Positions 54,603 through 63,518 of a stretch of 64,000 bases of DNA are shown here, piece by piece. Below the pieces are notes generated by a model that ran no database searches, was not told the DNA's origin, and saw only the letters and a list, made by a program, of their open reading frames with translations. The position numbers and the translations under genes were made by a program. The DNA is from Rhodospirillaceae bacterium (GTDB taxonomy: Bacteria > Pseudomonadota > Alphaproteobacteria > MPNO01 > UBA2964), in NCBI GenBank assembly GCA_002720855.1, contig PBIN01000007.1, positions 1-64,000 of the forward strand, given 5' to 3'. Position 1 is the stretch's first letter. Each line of letters begins with the position of its first letter.

Positions 54603-55676
54603 TTACGGATGTACGTCTTCGGTAAACCAGTCCGTTGGCAGTTCGTTACCAAGGCCGGCTTCTTTTGCCTTTCGATATGCAAGACCAGCGGCCGCAGCAA
54701 ATTGCAGGCCGAGCCCCATATCGTTAATGAAAACTGTAGACTCTTTGTCAGTTTCACGCCCCTTTACTTCACCGACAATCATCTGCGGTAGGCGCGGACA
54801 ATCATCGTAATTGAATGTGGGATTTACGGCCCATCCCTTTCCTGACCGACGGTCAGGCGGGGTGAGGTTTGCGGCTGTGACTGTTTCTGGCTGACGCTGT
54901 CCAAAGTGCAGCCCAACGCGGTCAGCTCTCTTTAGAGCTGCTTCTTCTACTTCGGGCATTTTTATGGAACTGACATGCAGTCCGGGGCGCATCCATTTTT
55001 CGAAAAAGATTGCATCAATACTGTTTGATGAACACATGACGATATCGACATCGGACACTACCGCCTCAACATTCGAAACCGGTGCGACTTCACATTTAAG
55101 AATATCATTCATCTCTTGCGCAAAATTCACACGATTCTTTTCGTTGGGGCTGAAGACTTTGATCGATTTAATATCGCGGACCGCACAGGCCGCCATCAGC
55201 TGTGTACCGGCCTGCCAGCCAGATCCAAGGATGCCTATGGTATCTGCATTTTTGCGTGCCATATATTTGATACCAAGTCCGTTTGTAGCCCCAACACGTG
55301 TTCTTTGAACGACACCGTCAGGCATTATCGCTAACGGTTCGCCGGTATTGGTGCTGAACAAAAGAACGAGGCCAACCCACCGGTCATTGGGCGCCGCCGG
55401 TACCTTCACCCGGCGCATGGAACCCTCGATCGTAGGCCATGTCACGATATCTGAATTAAGCCTGACAGCGCTTACCCCCTGACTCGGGATGACACCATCC
55501 ATCGTTTTAAATCCGTAGATCGCGTCTTCTCTTTCGGTTGGCGTAAGGCAGTCCGAGCGCCGACGGGTGACGGCGGTGCCGGCGTGAAGGCCGCGATAGG
55601 CGTCCTCCAAAATGTCGAGGCAATCCGGCATCGTTAAAACCTGGTTTACGTCGTCATTTGATAGGATGAGGGTCAT
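54603..55676 (-). CDS. Ornithine cyclodeaminase/mu-crystallin family protein
   Basis: 357 residues; GGGAG 7 bases before the ATG. The Rossmann part has TIGILGSGWQAGTQLMAACA (about 145-164), and the family signature RTRVGATNGLGIKYMARKNA precedes it. Members are ornithine cyclodeaminases, lysine cyclodeaminases, ketimine reductases, or alanine dehydrogenases; the sequence does not decide which. With MFS and cupin neighbours it may handle an imine or amino acid in an unassigned breakdown path. Confidence 0.85.
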   Translation of the reverse strand: MTLILSNDDVNQVLTMPDCLDILEDAYRGLHAGTAVTRRRSDCLTPTEREDAIYGFKTMDGVIPSQGVSAVRLNSDIVTWPTIEGSMRRVKVPAAPNDRWVGLVLLFSTNTGEPLAIMPDGVVQRTRVGATNGLGIKYMARKNADTIGILGSGWQAGTQLMAACAVRDIKSIKVFSPNEKNRVNFAQEMNDILKCEVAPVSNVEAVVSDVDIVMCSSNSIDAIFFEKWMRPGLHVSSIKMPEVEEAALKRADRVGLHFGQRQPETVTAANLTPPDRRSGKGWAVNPTFNYDDCPRLPQMIVGEVKGRETDKESTVFINDMGLGLQFAAAAGLAYRKAKEAGLGNELPTDWFTEDVHP

Positions 55677-55733
55677 TTTAGTCTCCCTGGTTGAACCGGT
55701 GACCGGTCCTAATCGTAATTTCCCGTTTCCAAT

Positions 55734-55766
55734 AAAAACGCCGGGGCGCAGAATTACACCCCGGCG
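55734..55766 (-). terminator. Intrinsic terminator after the cupin pair
   Basis: On the minus strand CGCCGGGG and CCCCGGCG form a perfect 8-bp GC-rich stem (55739-55766, 12-base loop), followed by TTTTTATT. It lies 50 bases past the stop of the first cupin gene and separates the cupins from the OCD gene, which therefore has its own promoter. Confidence 0.88.
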
Positions 55767-55817
55767 TAATGGATAAGAGTGTCTCCACTGAAAGTATCGG
55801 CGGAGAAATCTGGCTAT

Positions 55818-56411
55818 TTAGCCGCGCATTCCGTGACGTTCCAATATTTCAATCGGATCTTCGCCTTCGACGTAGCCTTCGTAAGGCTCCAACTGTTCAT
55901 ACCAGGCGGCACCCATGGCTTTTAAAACACGATTATGAATGCAAATGATGCGGGCCGGGTTTTCCGGGTCGGCGTTGTGGTGTTTGTGGGCCACGTAGGG
56001 CGGGATATACACGAAATCTCCGCGTTTCCATTCGAATTTTTTGGGTTCCTCTTCCCATTCCCACGTAAATTTAATATCCACGGAGAAGTTTACATCCCAG
56101 TGCAGGTCATAGCCTTCGCCTTCGGCCACAAAGAAAACTTCTTCCGCCAGGTGACGGTGTTTGCCCGATGCCCAACCGCCTGGAAGAAACTGCATGTAAA
56201 TGTCTACGCAGTTCTCAACGGTATTCATTTTTTCGTGGATCATGTGCTTGAGAATGCCGTGAGGCGAGTTCTCAAACGGCATATCCTTGGCCTTAACAAC
56301 CTTGAGCTTATTTGAATAGTAGTCTTCTACATAAGCGGCTGTTTCGGCGAGATTCTCGCTGTAAAAATTACAGGTCTCGTTGCCTTGAATAATTGCTTCG
56401 CGTTCGTCCAC
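55818..56411 (-). CDS. Cupin-domain protein
   Basis: 197 residues from GTG 56411 with GGGAGG 6 bases before. Cupin motif 1 is GGWASGKHRHLAEEVFFVAE (His-x-His...Glu metal ligands, about 78-97), motif 2 is GDFVYIPPYVAHKHHNAD (about 132-149). No signal peptide. A metal-binding dioxygenase, isomerase or sugar-type cupin is possible. The second cupin gene lies 44 bases upstream on the same strand. Confidence 0.85.
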   Translation of the reverse strand: MDEREAIIQGNETCNFYSENLAETAAYVEDYYSNKLKVVKAKDMPFENSPHGILKHMIHEKMNTVENCVDIYMQFLPGGWASGKHRHLAEEVFFVAEGEGYDLHWDVNFSVDIKFTWEWEEEPKKFEWKRGDFVYIPPYVAHKHHNADPENPARIICIHNRVLKAMGAAWYEQLEPYEGYVEGEDPIEILERHGMRG

Positions 56412-56455
56412 CGTAATCCTCCCTAAACTTACTTTTTTCTATATTCCGTCACGTC

Positions 56456-57043
56456 TTAATAGTCAGACGGTGGAGAATAATCTTCCTGCCCTGGCTGGAT
56501 GTCAGATGGCGGCATTTTTACGTTCTTCTGAAACACCATGTGCATGAAGAGGAAAAGCGGCTTGGCTTTCATCACAAGCACAATGTATTCCTCATCGGGG
56601 CTTGAGTTGAAATGTTGATGAACGCAGCCGTTTTCGACGATCATAACATCGCCTGCCTCTGAATCGAGACGTTCACCATCGTGAACGTCATACCCTTCGC
56701 CACGTAAAATATAGAATACCGCACTGTTCATATGTCCGTGGCGCTGTCCGTATCCGCCAGGAGCGAACGAACCAAGATGGGTCTCGATAGATTGGGCGAT
56801 TTCCATCCGCTGCGGATTAACCATTGGCTTGTCGAAAAATTGCGGTCCACCTGTCCACTTGTAGTCATGAACGCTGTAAACACGTTGTTTCTCATACAGA
56901 CCTTGCTGCATTTCACCATAGGTGCCTTCTAATGCACGTACAAAGGTGCGTTTCTTAACCCATCTGTCCCAAACGACTTCTGGTCGGTTATGCCCGACTC
57001 CTACGTCGTCGGCAGTCGTTTCTTCCCTGCTACCTTCGGCCAT
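56456..57043 (-). CDS. Cupin-domain protein, partner of the first
   Basis: Start placed at ATG 57043 (AAGGG 7 bases before), 195 residues; a longer frame from 57142 adds an implausible stretch. Cupin motif 1 is GYGQRHGHMNSAVFYILRG (about 98-116) and motif 2 is GDVMIVENGCVHQHFN (about 131-146). It resembles the first cupin in layout but not closely in sequence. The tail EDYSPPSDY is unusual. Both cupin genes end in one terminator; they may form a hetero-oligomer. Confidence 0.85.
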   Translation of the reverse strand: MAEGSREETTADDVGVGHNRPEVVWDRWVKKRTFVRALEGTYGEMQQGLYEKQRVYSVHDYKWTGGPQFFDKPMVNPQRMEIAQSIETHLGSFAPGGYGQRHGHMNSAVFYILRGEGYDVHDGERLDSEAGDVMIVENGCVHQHFNSSPDEEYIVLVMKAKPLFLFMHMVFQKNVKMPPSDIQPGQEDYSPPSDY

Positions 57044-57227
57044 ATTCATACCCTTTTCTAAAAGGTTGGATGTCCAGACTATTCGCCTGAAATATCCAGT
57101 TGAAAATGAGGCGTAAACTGACGTAACACCCCGAAAAACCAATGGTTTGAAGGTATATGATGGTCTTATTGGGGTGTCAAGGCGAGGCGTGACGGATGTT
57201 AGGGATTGCCGATGTTTCGGGAACTTT

Positions 57228-58259
57228 TTACTTAGCCGATTTGGGTGGACCCGCGGAGTCCCTGATAATGAGAGATGGTGGAAATTTTACCCACCGAGGA
57301 GGGATTTCTCGATTATTTAACCGCTCAATCATCATTTTCGCGGCTTCGGCACCGGTTTCGTAACGTGGCGTTCGAATTGTCGTTAGTGCAGGATAAAGAT
57401 GGGTGGCAAGAGGAACGTCATTATATCCAGTTATCGAAATATCATCGGGACAACGAAGGCCATGTTCTCTTAACGCCGCATAACAACCGGCGGCGATCAA
57501 ATCGCTCCCAGTAATAATGGCGGTAAATTCTTTGCCTTTAGAAAGCAATTCGTTGCAGCATATGCGGCTTTCTTCCTCGTCAAAACTATCTACGACGGCA
57601 AAAAGGTCCTGATCGACTCTAACACCAAATTCCCGCATCGCATTAATCGTACCAAAGTGCCGATCGCGGCCAGTGGTCAGGTCTAGCGGTCCTGCAATAT
57701 AGGCAAATTTCTCATGCCCCATACTGGACAGATGCTGCACAATTAGATTTGTTCCGAGAGCATCATCAAAGCCGACGCAGGATATTTCCGGATCGTCCCA
57801 TGTCCGGTGAATGACGACGAGGGGCAACCTGTCTTCTTTGCAGGCAAGAATTACAGGCGTGTTTGGCGATGATGTCGTCAAAATCAGCCCATCCACGCGC
57901 CGATTTCGCATTAAATCGACAATGAGCTGTTCACGATCTTGATCACCCTCGGAATTCGCCAGAAGCGGAACGTAACCGGAGGCAACAAGCGTATCTTCGA
58001 TACCCCGAATCGTAGGCGGAAAAACCGGGTTTGTTAAATCCGGAACGACTACGCCTACGGTCATAGATTGATTGGTTCGTAAACCATAAGCAATTGGGTT
58101 GGGTCGGTAACCGAGTTCCGCGGCTATATCCTGAACCTGCGCAATAACTTCAGGAGACACCATGTTTCGCGTCTCAGGGTTTAGGACACGCGAAACAGTC
58201 GATGGATGAACACCGATACGTTCCGCAATATCGCGAATTGTTACTCTTCCAGATGCCAT
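57228..58259 (-). CDS. LacI-family transcriptional regulator
   Basis: 343 residues. N-terminal helix-turn-helix VTIRDIAERIGVHPSTVSRV and hinge helix (about 5-60), then a periplasmic-binding-protein-like ligand domain (VGVVVPDLTNPVFPPTIRGI). It lies upstream of the cupin pair on the same strand, a place from which a regulator often controls such genes. The effector is unknown, probably a small sugar-like or acid ligand. It is divergent to the MlaC-like gene. Confidence 0.92.
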   Translation of the reverse strand: MASGRVTIRDIAERIGVHPSTVSRVLNPETRNMVSPEVIAQVQDIAAELGYRPNPIAYGLRTNQSMTVGVVVPDLTNPVFPPTIRGIEDTLVASGYVPLLANSEGDQDREQLIVDLMRNRRVDGLILTTSSPNTPVILACKEDRLPLVVIHRTWDDPEISCVGFDDALGTNLIVQHLSSMGHEKFAYIAGPLDLTTGRDRHFGTINAMREFGVRVDQDLFAVVDSFDEEESRICCNELLSKGKEFTAIITGSDLIAAGCYAALREHGLRCPDDISITGYNDVPLATHLYPALTTIRTPRYETGAEAAKMMIERLNNREIPPRWVKFPPSLIIRDSAGPPKSAK

Positions 58260-58387
58260 GAACTACAACCTATTCTGGTAAGTATGATAGGGCAATATGT
58301 TCGAATTGTGTTCAAAATTGGGTTTTTAATTTTACCGTGATAAGTATGCTCGAACCCACGATTGAGACGGTTATGGCGAGGTACAAG

Positions 58388-59029
58388 ATGTTTTGTGTGG
58401 TTAGGCGTTTTATATTTGTTTGTGTTCTATCCTTCATGCCGTTCAGTGTTGCCCTTGGGGCACCGGATAGCGCGGTAAATGTGGTGAAAGATTTCCAAAC
58501 CGGAATTATTGATGTTTTGAAGAAACTCAAAACGTTGGATGTAAACGGCCGTTATAACCTCGTAAGAAAGGTCACTAAGGAAAACATGCATTTACCGTTG
58601 ATGATAGCGACAGCGTCATCACCATATTGGCGCGCCGGTACGAAAGCGCAGCGGGAAAAACTGGTAAATGCATTTCATCGGATGGGAGCGAGTTCAATCG
58701 TTACTTTATTCGATAGCTACGACGGTGAGGTGTTTAGAATTTGGCGCTCCCGCAAGACATCGGGTCGTACTGTTCTCGTCGATACAAAAATCGGGAATCC
58801 AAAAGATCCTGATCCAACTGAGGTTACGTATGTGACAGCAAAAATTAAGGGACGTTGGTGGATAATTGACGTGATTGTCGCGGGAGGAATCAGCGAAGTT
58901 CGTGTTCGAAGAAACGAATTTGCGGCGGTTCTCAAGAAAGGTGGGCTCGATCAATTAATTGCGGTTCTCAATACCAAAGCTGATAGACTGCTTTCAGGGA
59001 AAGAAAAGGCGGCGGTTGGCGGCAAATAG
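58388..59029 (+). CDS. MlaC/Ttg2D-family periplasmic lipid-binding protein
   Basis: Start placed at ATG 58388 (GAGG 6 bases before), 213 residues; the open frame reaches 58337. A signal peptide FCVVRRFIFVCVLSFMPFSV is followed by an MlaC-like domain with ANDYFIGxLK-like FHRMGASSIVTLFDSYDGEV (about 97-116) and the C-terminal IKGRWWIIDVIVAGGISEVR. It would shuttle phospholipid (or hopanoid, as HpnM) between membranes. The mlaEF pair of this window is 45 kb away. Confidence 0.78.
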   Translation: MFCVVRRFIFVCVLSFMPFSVALGAPDSAVNVVKDFQTGIIDVLKKLKTLDVNGRYNLVRKVTKENMHLPLMIATASSPYWRAGTKAQREKLVNAFHRMGASSIVTLFDSYDGEVFRIWRSRKTSGRTVLVDTKIGNPKDPDPTEVTYVTAKIKGRWWIIDVIVAGGISEVRVRRNEFAAVLKKGGLDQLIAVLNTKADRLLSGKEKAAVGGK

Positions 59030-59190
59030 AATAAATTTTTCAGTCAGCATATGGGCAGTCCTTGCACCATGGAAGACAGTGCGCTAAGTACGCCATGCCC
59101 TATAACAAAATGTGAGAAAGCGGTATAAATGGGCGAAGAAAATAGTACTGGCGGGAAAAACCCAACAGTGATGCTTAGTGAGAGGTAGGG

Positions 59191-60060
59191 ATGAAGCCAC
59201 CACCCTTTTCGTACCATGACCCCAGCAGTGTTGGAGAGGTGATTTCACTGTTGGGTGAATTGGAAAACCCAAAATTATTGGCTGGCGGACAGTCGTTGAT
59301 GCCAATGCTCAATATGCGATACGTGATGCCAGATCACGTAATAGATCTCAATAAAGTAGAGGGGCTTTCGTATATTGAAGAAAATGGTGGAACCATTTCC
59401 ATTGGCGGCATGACGCGTCAACGTGAATTGGAGTATTCGGACGTCATCCGGGCAAAATGTCCATTAATGTATGATGCACTTCTGCAGGTCGGTCATCGTC
59501 AAACGCGAAATCGGGGAACAATTGGCGGTTCGCTGTCGCATCTCGACCCAGCGGCAGAGTTGCCCACCGTTTGTGCAGCACATGATGCAACAATTCTCGT
59601 CCAGGGCCCTAATGGGGAACGAGAAATACCATTTCCCGATTTTCCCGTTGCCTACATGACCCCGGCAACAGAAATGGATGAATTACTTACGGGCGTTAAA
59701 ATTCAGGCCTGGTCTGATGGGCATGGATATGCCTTTGTCGAGTTTGCCAGACGCCATGGCGATTTTGCGATCACTTCTGCTGCGGCAATGCTGGAAGTCG
59801 GTGGTGATGGCGGAATTACCCGCGCATCGCTAACTGTCGGTGGCGTCAGTGCGGCGCCCATTCGAATGAACGAAATTGAACAAGCGTTGATCGGTCAAGC
59901 CGGTGACGAAGAGAAATTCCGTGAACTTTGCGAATCCTGCCGTGAAATTGATGCTCTGGGTGATGTATATGCGTCATCTGAATATCGCCAGCATCTGGCG
60001 ACCGTCATGAGCCGTCGCGCTTTGGTTAAAGCGTATGACCGCGCGACAGGAAAGGCATAG
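59191..60060 (+). CDS. Molybdenum hydroxylase FAD subunit (CoxM-like)
   Basis: 289 residues. FAD-binding motifs are LLAGGQSLMPMLNMRY (about 29-44) and HRQTRNRGTIGGSLSHLDPA (about 104-123). GAGAGGTAGGG ends directly before the ATG. It is the medium subunit of a three-part xanthine-oxidase-family hydroxylase; genes for the other subunits follow in the order M-S-L with gaps of 11 and 3 bases, as in cox operons. Confidence 0.92.
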   Translation: MKPPPFSYHDPSSVGEVISLLGELENPKLLAGGQSLMPMLNMRYVMPDHVIDLNKVEGLSYIEENGGTISIGGMTRQRELEYSDVIRAKCPLMYDALLQVGHRQTRNRGTIGGSLSHLDPAAELPTVCAAHDATILVQGPNGEREIPFPDFPVAYMTPATEMDELLTGVKIQAWSDGHGYAFVEFARRHGDFAITSAAAMLEVGGDGGITRASLTVGGVSAAPIRMNEIEQALIGQAGDEEKFRELCESCREIDALGDVYASSEYRQHLATVMSRRALVKAYDRATGKA

Positions 60061-60071
60061 GGGAAGCAATA

Positions 60072-60563
60072 ATGGGTGAATCCAGAAAAATTTCATTGTC
60101 GGTTAACGGCAAGACCTATGAAGAAGAGGTGGAAGTTCGTTTTACTCTTGCAGATTTCTTGCGTCAGCAACTCGGTCTGACAGGGACACATCTTGGTTGT
60201 GAACATGGTGTTTGTGGAGCATGCACAATCCTCTTGAACGGACGGAGTGCGCGATCGTGTCTAATGTTGGCTGTCCAGGCGGATGGTCAGGAAATTACGA
60301 CCATCGAGGGCATAGCGCCATCAGAGGACGAAATGCATCCTCTGCAGGAAGCGTTTCGCGATAATCATGGTTTGCAATGCGGGTTCTGTACACCTGGGAT
60401 GCTGACCACGCTAATTGAATTTCTCGGGGATAACCCGGATCCAACAGAACAAGAAGTACGCGAGGCGATAAGTGGGAACTTATGCCGGTGTACAGGGTAT
60501 CAAGGAATTGTCGCGGCGGCTCTTGATGCGGCTCAAAGGTTGCGCGAAGCCAATGGCGCCTAG
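60072..60563 (+). CDS. Molybdenum hydroxylase iron-sulfur subunit (CoxS-like)
   Basis: 163 residues. Two [2Fe-2S] clusters: plant-ferredoxin type in CEHGVCGACTILLNGRSARS (about 47-66) and the second in CGFCTPGM and GNLCRCTGYQGIV (about 107-151). It carries electrons between the molybdenum and FAD sites. It lies between the CoxM-like and CoxL-like genes in one tight transcript. Confidence 0.95.
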   Translation: MGESRKISLSVNGKTYEEEVEVRFTLADFLRQQLGLTGTHLGCEHGVCGACTILLNGRSARSCLMLAVQADGQEITTIEGIAPSEDEMHPLQEAFRDNHGLQCGFCTPGMLTTLIEFLGDNPDPTEQEVREAISGNLCRCTGYQGIVAAALDAAQRLREANGA

Positions 60564-60566
60564 TTC

Positions 60567-62918
60567 GTGAGCGGCTGGAAGGTTTTTGGCAGCCGGGCAA
60601 AACGTCTAGAAGATCCCGCACTCCTTACCGGGCAAGGTCGTTTTGTTGACGACATTATTTTGCCGGAGATGGTTCACGCGGCATTTGTTCGTAGTCCTCA
60701 TGGACACGCAAAAATTCTGGGAATAGATAAAGAAGCCGCTCTCTCAATCGCCGGCGTGTACGGTGTCTTTACCCTCGAGGATTTGCGGCCTTTCCTCAAC
60801 AATGAACGTTTGGTGGTCGGGTTACCAAGCCCATCGTACAAGCAGGAGCTTGATCGTCCGGCGCTCGCGGATGATGAGGTGGTCTATGTCGGTGAACCTG
60901 TCGCAATTGTCGTGGCGGATACCAGGTATATTGCCGAAGACGCTGCGGCGATGGTTGACGTTGACTACGACATTTTACCTGCCGTGTCAGATTGTAGAGC
61001 AGCGTTAGAGGAAGGCGCGCCGCTGGCACATTCTTCTTCACCCCACAACATTTTGGCCCAATTCGATATGGGGTACGGCGCAGTCGATTCAGTTTTTGAA
61101 TCGGCATCACACAAATTCTCCGAATCGATGTGGCAGCACCGAGGCGGAAGCCAGTCTATAGAATGCCGAGGTGCGGTATCGATCTATGATCCTGTTGAAG
61201 AATTGGTGACGCTCTATAGCGCAACCCAGGCAGCTCATACGGCGAAAAATATTTTAATAGATATGCTGGGTCTCAACGAGACTCAGATCAGGGTGATCAT
61301 TCCGGACGTTGGAGGAGGCTTTGGGCCGAAGCTTGTCTTTTATCAGGAAGATGTTTCCGTTGTTCTGGCCGCGAAAATACTCGGTCGACCGGTGAAATGG
61401 GCGGAAGACCGACGAGAACATTTTATTTCGACAACGCAGGAAAGAGATCAATTCTGGGAAGTTGAGATCGCCGTTGATGACGATGGCAAAATTCTCGGGT
61501 TACGGGGGTCGATGATTCATGATCATGGCGCGTATACCGCCCGCGGAATTAATTTGGCTTTCAATTCGGCTCTGATTGTCTCCTTACCCTACGATGTACC
61601 TTGCTACTACATGGATGTTGTTCTTGCATTGACGAACAAGGTCCCGGTAACGCCCGTCCGTGGTGCAGGGCATCCGCAAGGCATCTTTGTAATGGAAAGG
61701 TTGCTGGATCGTGCTGCGCGCGAACTAGGTATTGATCGGGCAGAGATCCGGCGGCGCAACCTTATTCCAAGCGAAGAACTTCCCTATACAAAGGGGCTCA
61801 AGACCCGAGGTGATGCTCCGGTGGTACTGGATAGCGGAGACTACCTCGCCTGTATGGAAGATGCGATGGAGCGGATCGATTTTGTCGGATTTCCGGAACG
61901 TCAGGAACAAGCGCTAAAAGAAGGCCGGTATATCGGCGTCGGTCTGGCCAATTATGTAAAGGGAACGGGCAGGGGGCCATTCGAGACGGTGACTGTGCGG
62001 ATTGGTCCTTCAGGGAAGATTATGGTCTATAGCGGCGCGGCGGCTATGGGACAAAGCACCCGTACAATGCTGACGCAGATCGTGGCGGAGCATCTGGGCG
62101 GCGACATGAATAACATCGAGGTTGTTACAGGCGATAGCTCGGTCGTTGCGATGGGAATCGGCGGTTCCGCCAGCCGGCAAACGGTTACTGCGGGATCTTC
62201 TGCGTTACTCGCAGCGCAGGAGGTTCGTGACAAAGCCCTAAAAGTCGCGGCGCACATATTGGAAGCATCAGAGGAAGACCTCGAGATTGAAGGTGGCGAA
62301 ATTCGCGTGAAAGGCGTTCCTGACCTGAAAGTCGAGCTTGGAACAGTCGCTCATGCGGTCGCGGGTACACCCGGTTTCGCATTGCCCGGGGGTATAGAAC
62401 CAGGGATGGAATCAACCCAGAATTTTATGATTGATGACCTGACATTCGTGAATGGCACTGCGGCGGTGGAGGTGGAGGTCGATCCAGAAACCGGAAAGGT
62501 ATCATTTCTGAAATATGTCATCGTTCATGATTGTGGCACGGTCGTGAATCCGATGATTGTCGATGGCCAGGTTGTTGGTGGAACTGCGCACGGTATAGGA
62601 AACACTCTGTTCGAGTGGATGGGGTATGATGAAACCGCTCAACCAATAACAACAAATTTTGCAGAATACTTGTTGGTCAGTGCACCGGAAATGCCTCATG
62701 TCGAGTTAGGTCACATGGAAAGCCCAACCCCTCTAAACCCGCTCGGTGTAAAGGGCGTAGGGGAGTGCGGTGTGGTCCCTGCGCCGGCAGCGATCATCTC
62801 CGCAGTTGAAAATGCACTATCACCGTTCGAAATTTCTATTGGCCAGGTACCACTACGCCCCCCCGAAATTGTTGAAAAGATTCAGGATTTCAAGGCGGCG
62901 AATTCTCAAGCTGGGTGA
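60567..62918 (+). CDS. Molybdenum hydroxylase large subunit, CoxL-like
   Basis: 783 residues from GTG 60567. The molybdopterin-binding large subunit has VIIPDVGGGFGPK (about 246-258), the catalytic Glu in GVGECG (about 727-732) and the Gln loop in AAMGQSTRTMLTQI. At the place of the active-site loop (AYXCSFR in form I CO dehydrogenase, AYXGAGR in form II) it reads TPVRGAGHPQG, closer to form II but with His in place of the last Arg. CO oxidation by the form I mechanism is therefore unlikely; an aldehyde, purine or heterocycle hydroxylase is more likely. No maturation genes (coxDEF, xdhC) lie nearby. Confidence 0.9.
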   Translation: MSGWKVFGSRAKRLEDPALLTGQGRFVDDIILPEMVHAAFVRSPHGHAKILGIDKEAALSIAGVYGVFTLEDLRPFLNNERLVVGLPSPSYKQELDRPALADDEVVYVGEPVAIVVADTRYIAEDAAAMVDVDYDILPAVSDCRAALEEGAPLAHSSSPHNILAQFDMGYGAVDSVFESASHKFSESMWQHRGGSQSIECRGAVSIYDPVEELVTLYSATQAAHTAKNILIDMLGLNETQIRVIIPDVGGGFGPKLVFYQEDVSVVLAAKILGRPVKWAEDRREHFISTTQERDQFWEVEIAVDDDGKILGLRGSMIHDHGAYTARGINLAFNSALIVSLPYDVPCYYMDVVLALTNKVPVTPVRGAGHPQGIFVMERLLDRAARELGIDRAEIRRRNLIPSEELPYTKGLKTRGDAPVVLDSGDYLACMEDAMERIDFVGFPERQEQALKEGRYIGVGLANYVKGTGRGPFETVTVRIGPSGKIMVYSGAAAMGQSTRTMLTQIVAEHLGGDMNNIEVVTGDSSVVAMGIGGSASRQTVTAGSSALLAAQEVRDKALKVAAHILEASEEDLEIEGGEIRVKGVPDLKVELGTVAHAVAGTPGFALPGGIEPGMESTQNFMIDDLTFVNGTAAVEVEVDPETGKVSFLKYVIVHDCGTVVNPMIVDGQVVGGTAHGIGNTLFEWMGYDETAQPITTNFAEYLLVSAPEMPHVELGHMESPTPLNPLGVKGVGECGVVPAPAAIISAVENALSPFEISIGQVPLRPPEIVEKIQDFKAANSQAG

Positions 62919-63011
62919 TAACGCGTTTCGGCGGATCATTTTAACCAAATTTTTAACTTGTTCGGCGATCCTAATCGGTAGGAAGCATATCAAACTTTGT
63001 AGGCCGTTCCG

Positions 63012-63497
63012 GTGAAACAGGTATATCTCGACACAATTCTTCTCATCGAACGCCTTCATCGCCAGTTTCTTGAGGTGGTAAAGGCGGAACTCGATCGCCT
63101 GGGCATTGAAGATATCAATAATGTCCAAGCACTCATTCTCTCTCATATTGGAGAAGAAGAGCTAACTGTCGGTGAGTTGACCTATCGTGGCTATTATCAG
63201 GGGTCGAACGTTTCCTACAACGTCAAAAAGATGGTTGAAAACGGTTACCTTACGCAGGAACGGTCCGCTCACGACAGGCGTACCGTCCGCGTCAGTGTTT
63301 CCGAAAAAGGACTTGAAATCTGTCAGCTAGTTTCGGTTCTTTATGATCGACATATCGAACAATTAGCAGACGGTCCAATCGAAGAAGACGCAATGCAGGC
63401 AACAAACGAAGCGCTGCGCCGACTTGAACGTTTCTGGGCACATGAACTCGCATATGGTCCAAAAAGTCCAATGGACGTATCAACCTCCGCGGCCTAA
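63012..63497 (+). CDS. ldtR: MarR-family regulator, LdtR-like
   Basis: 161 residues from GTG 63012. A winged-helix domain with ELTYRGYYQGSNVSYNVKKM (about 57-76) and the wing RSAHDRRTVRVSVSEKG (about 84-100) closely follows LdtR, the alphaproteobacterial regulator of L,D-transpeptidase genes. A direct target could be the transpeptidase at 25443, but no binding site is marked. It follows the coxL-like gene by 93 bases and converges on rpoH. Confidence 0.82.
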   Translation: MKQVYLDTILLIERLHRQFLEVVKAELDRLGIEDINNVQALILSHIGEEELTVGELTYRGYYQGSNVSYNVKKMVENGYLTQERSAHDRRTVRVSVSEKGLEICQLVSVLYDRHIEQLADGPIEEDAMQATNEALRRLERFWAHELAYGPKSPMDVSTSAA

Positions 63498-63518
63498 AGC
63501 GACCGCGAAAAACCCTCG

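Noticed and set aside
60567-62918. Form I CO dehydrogenase
   Set aside because: The AYXCSFR loop is absent, so no claim of CO oxidation is made.
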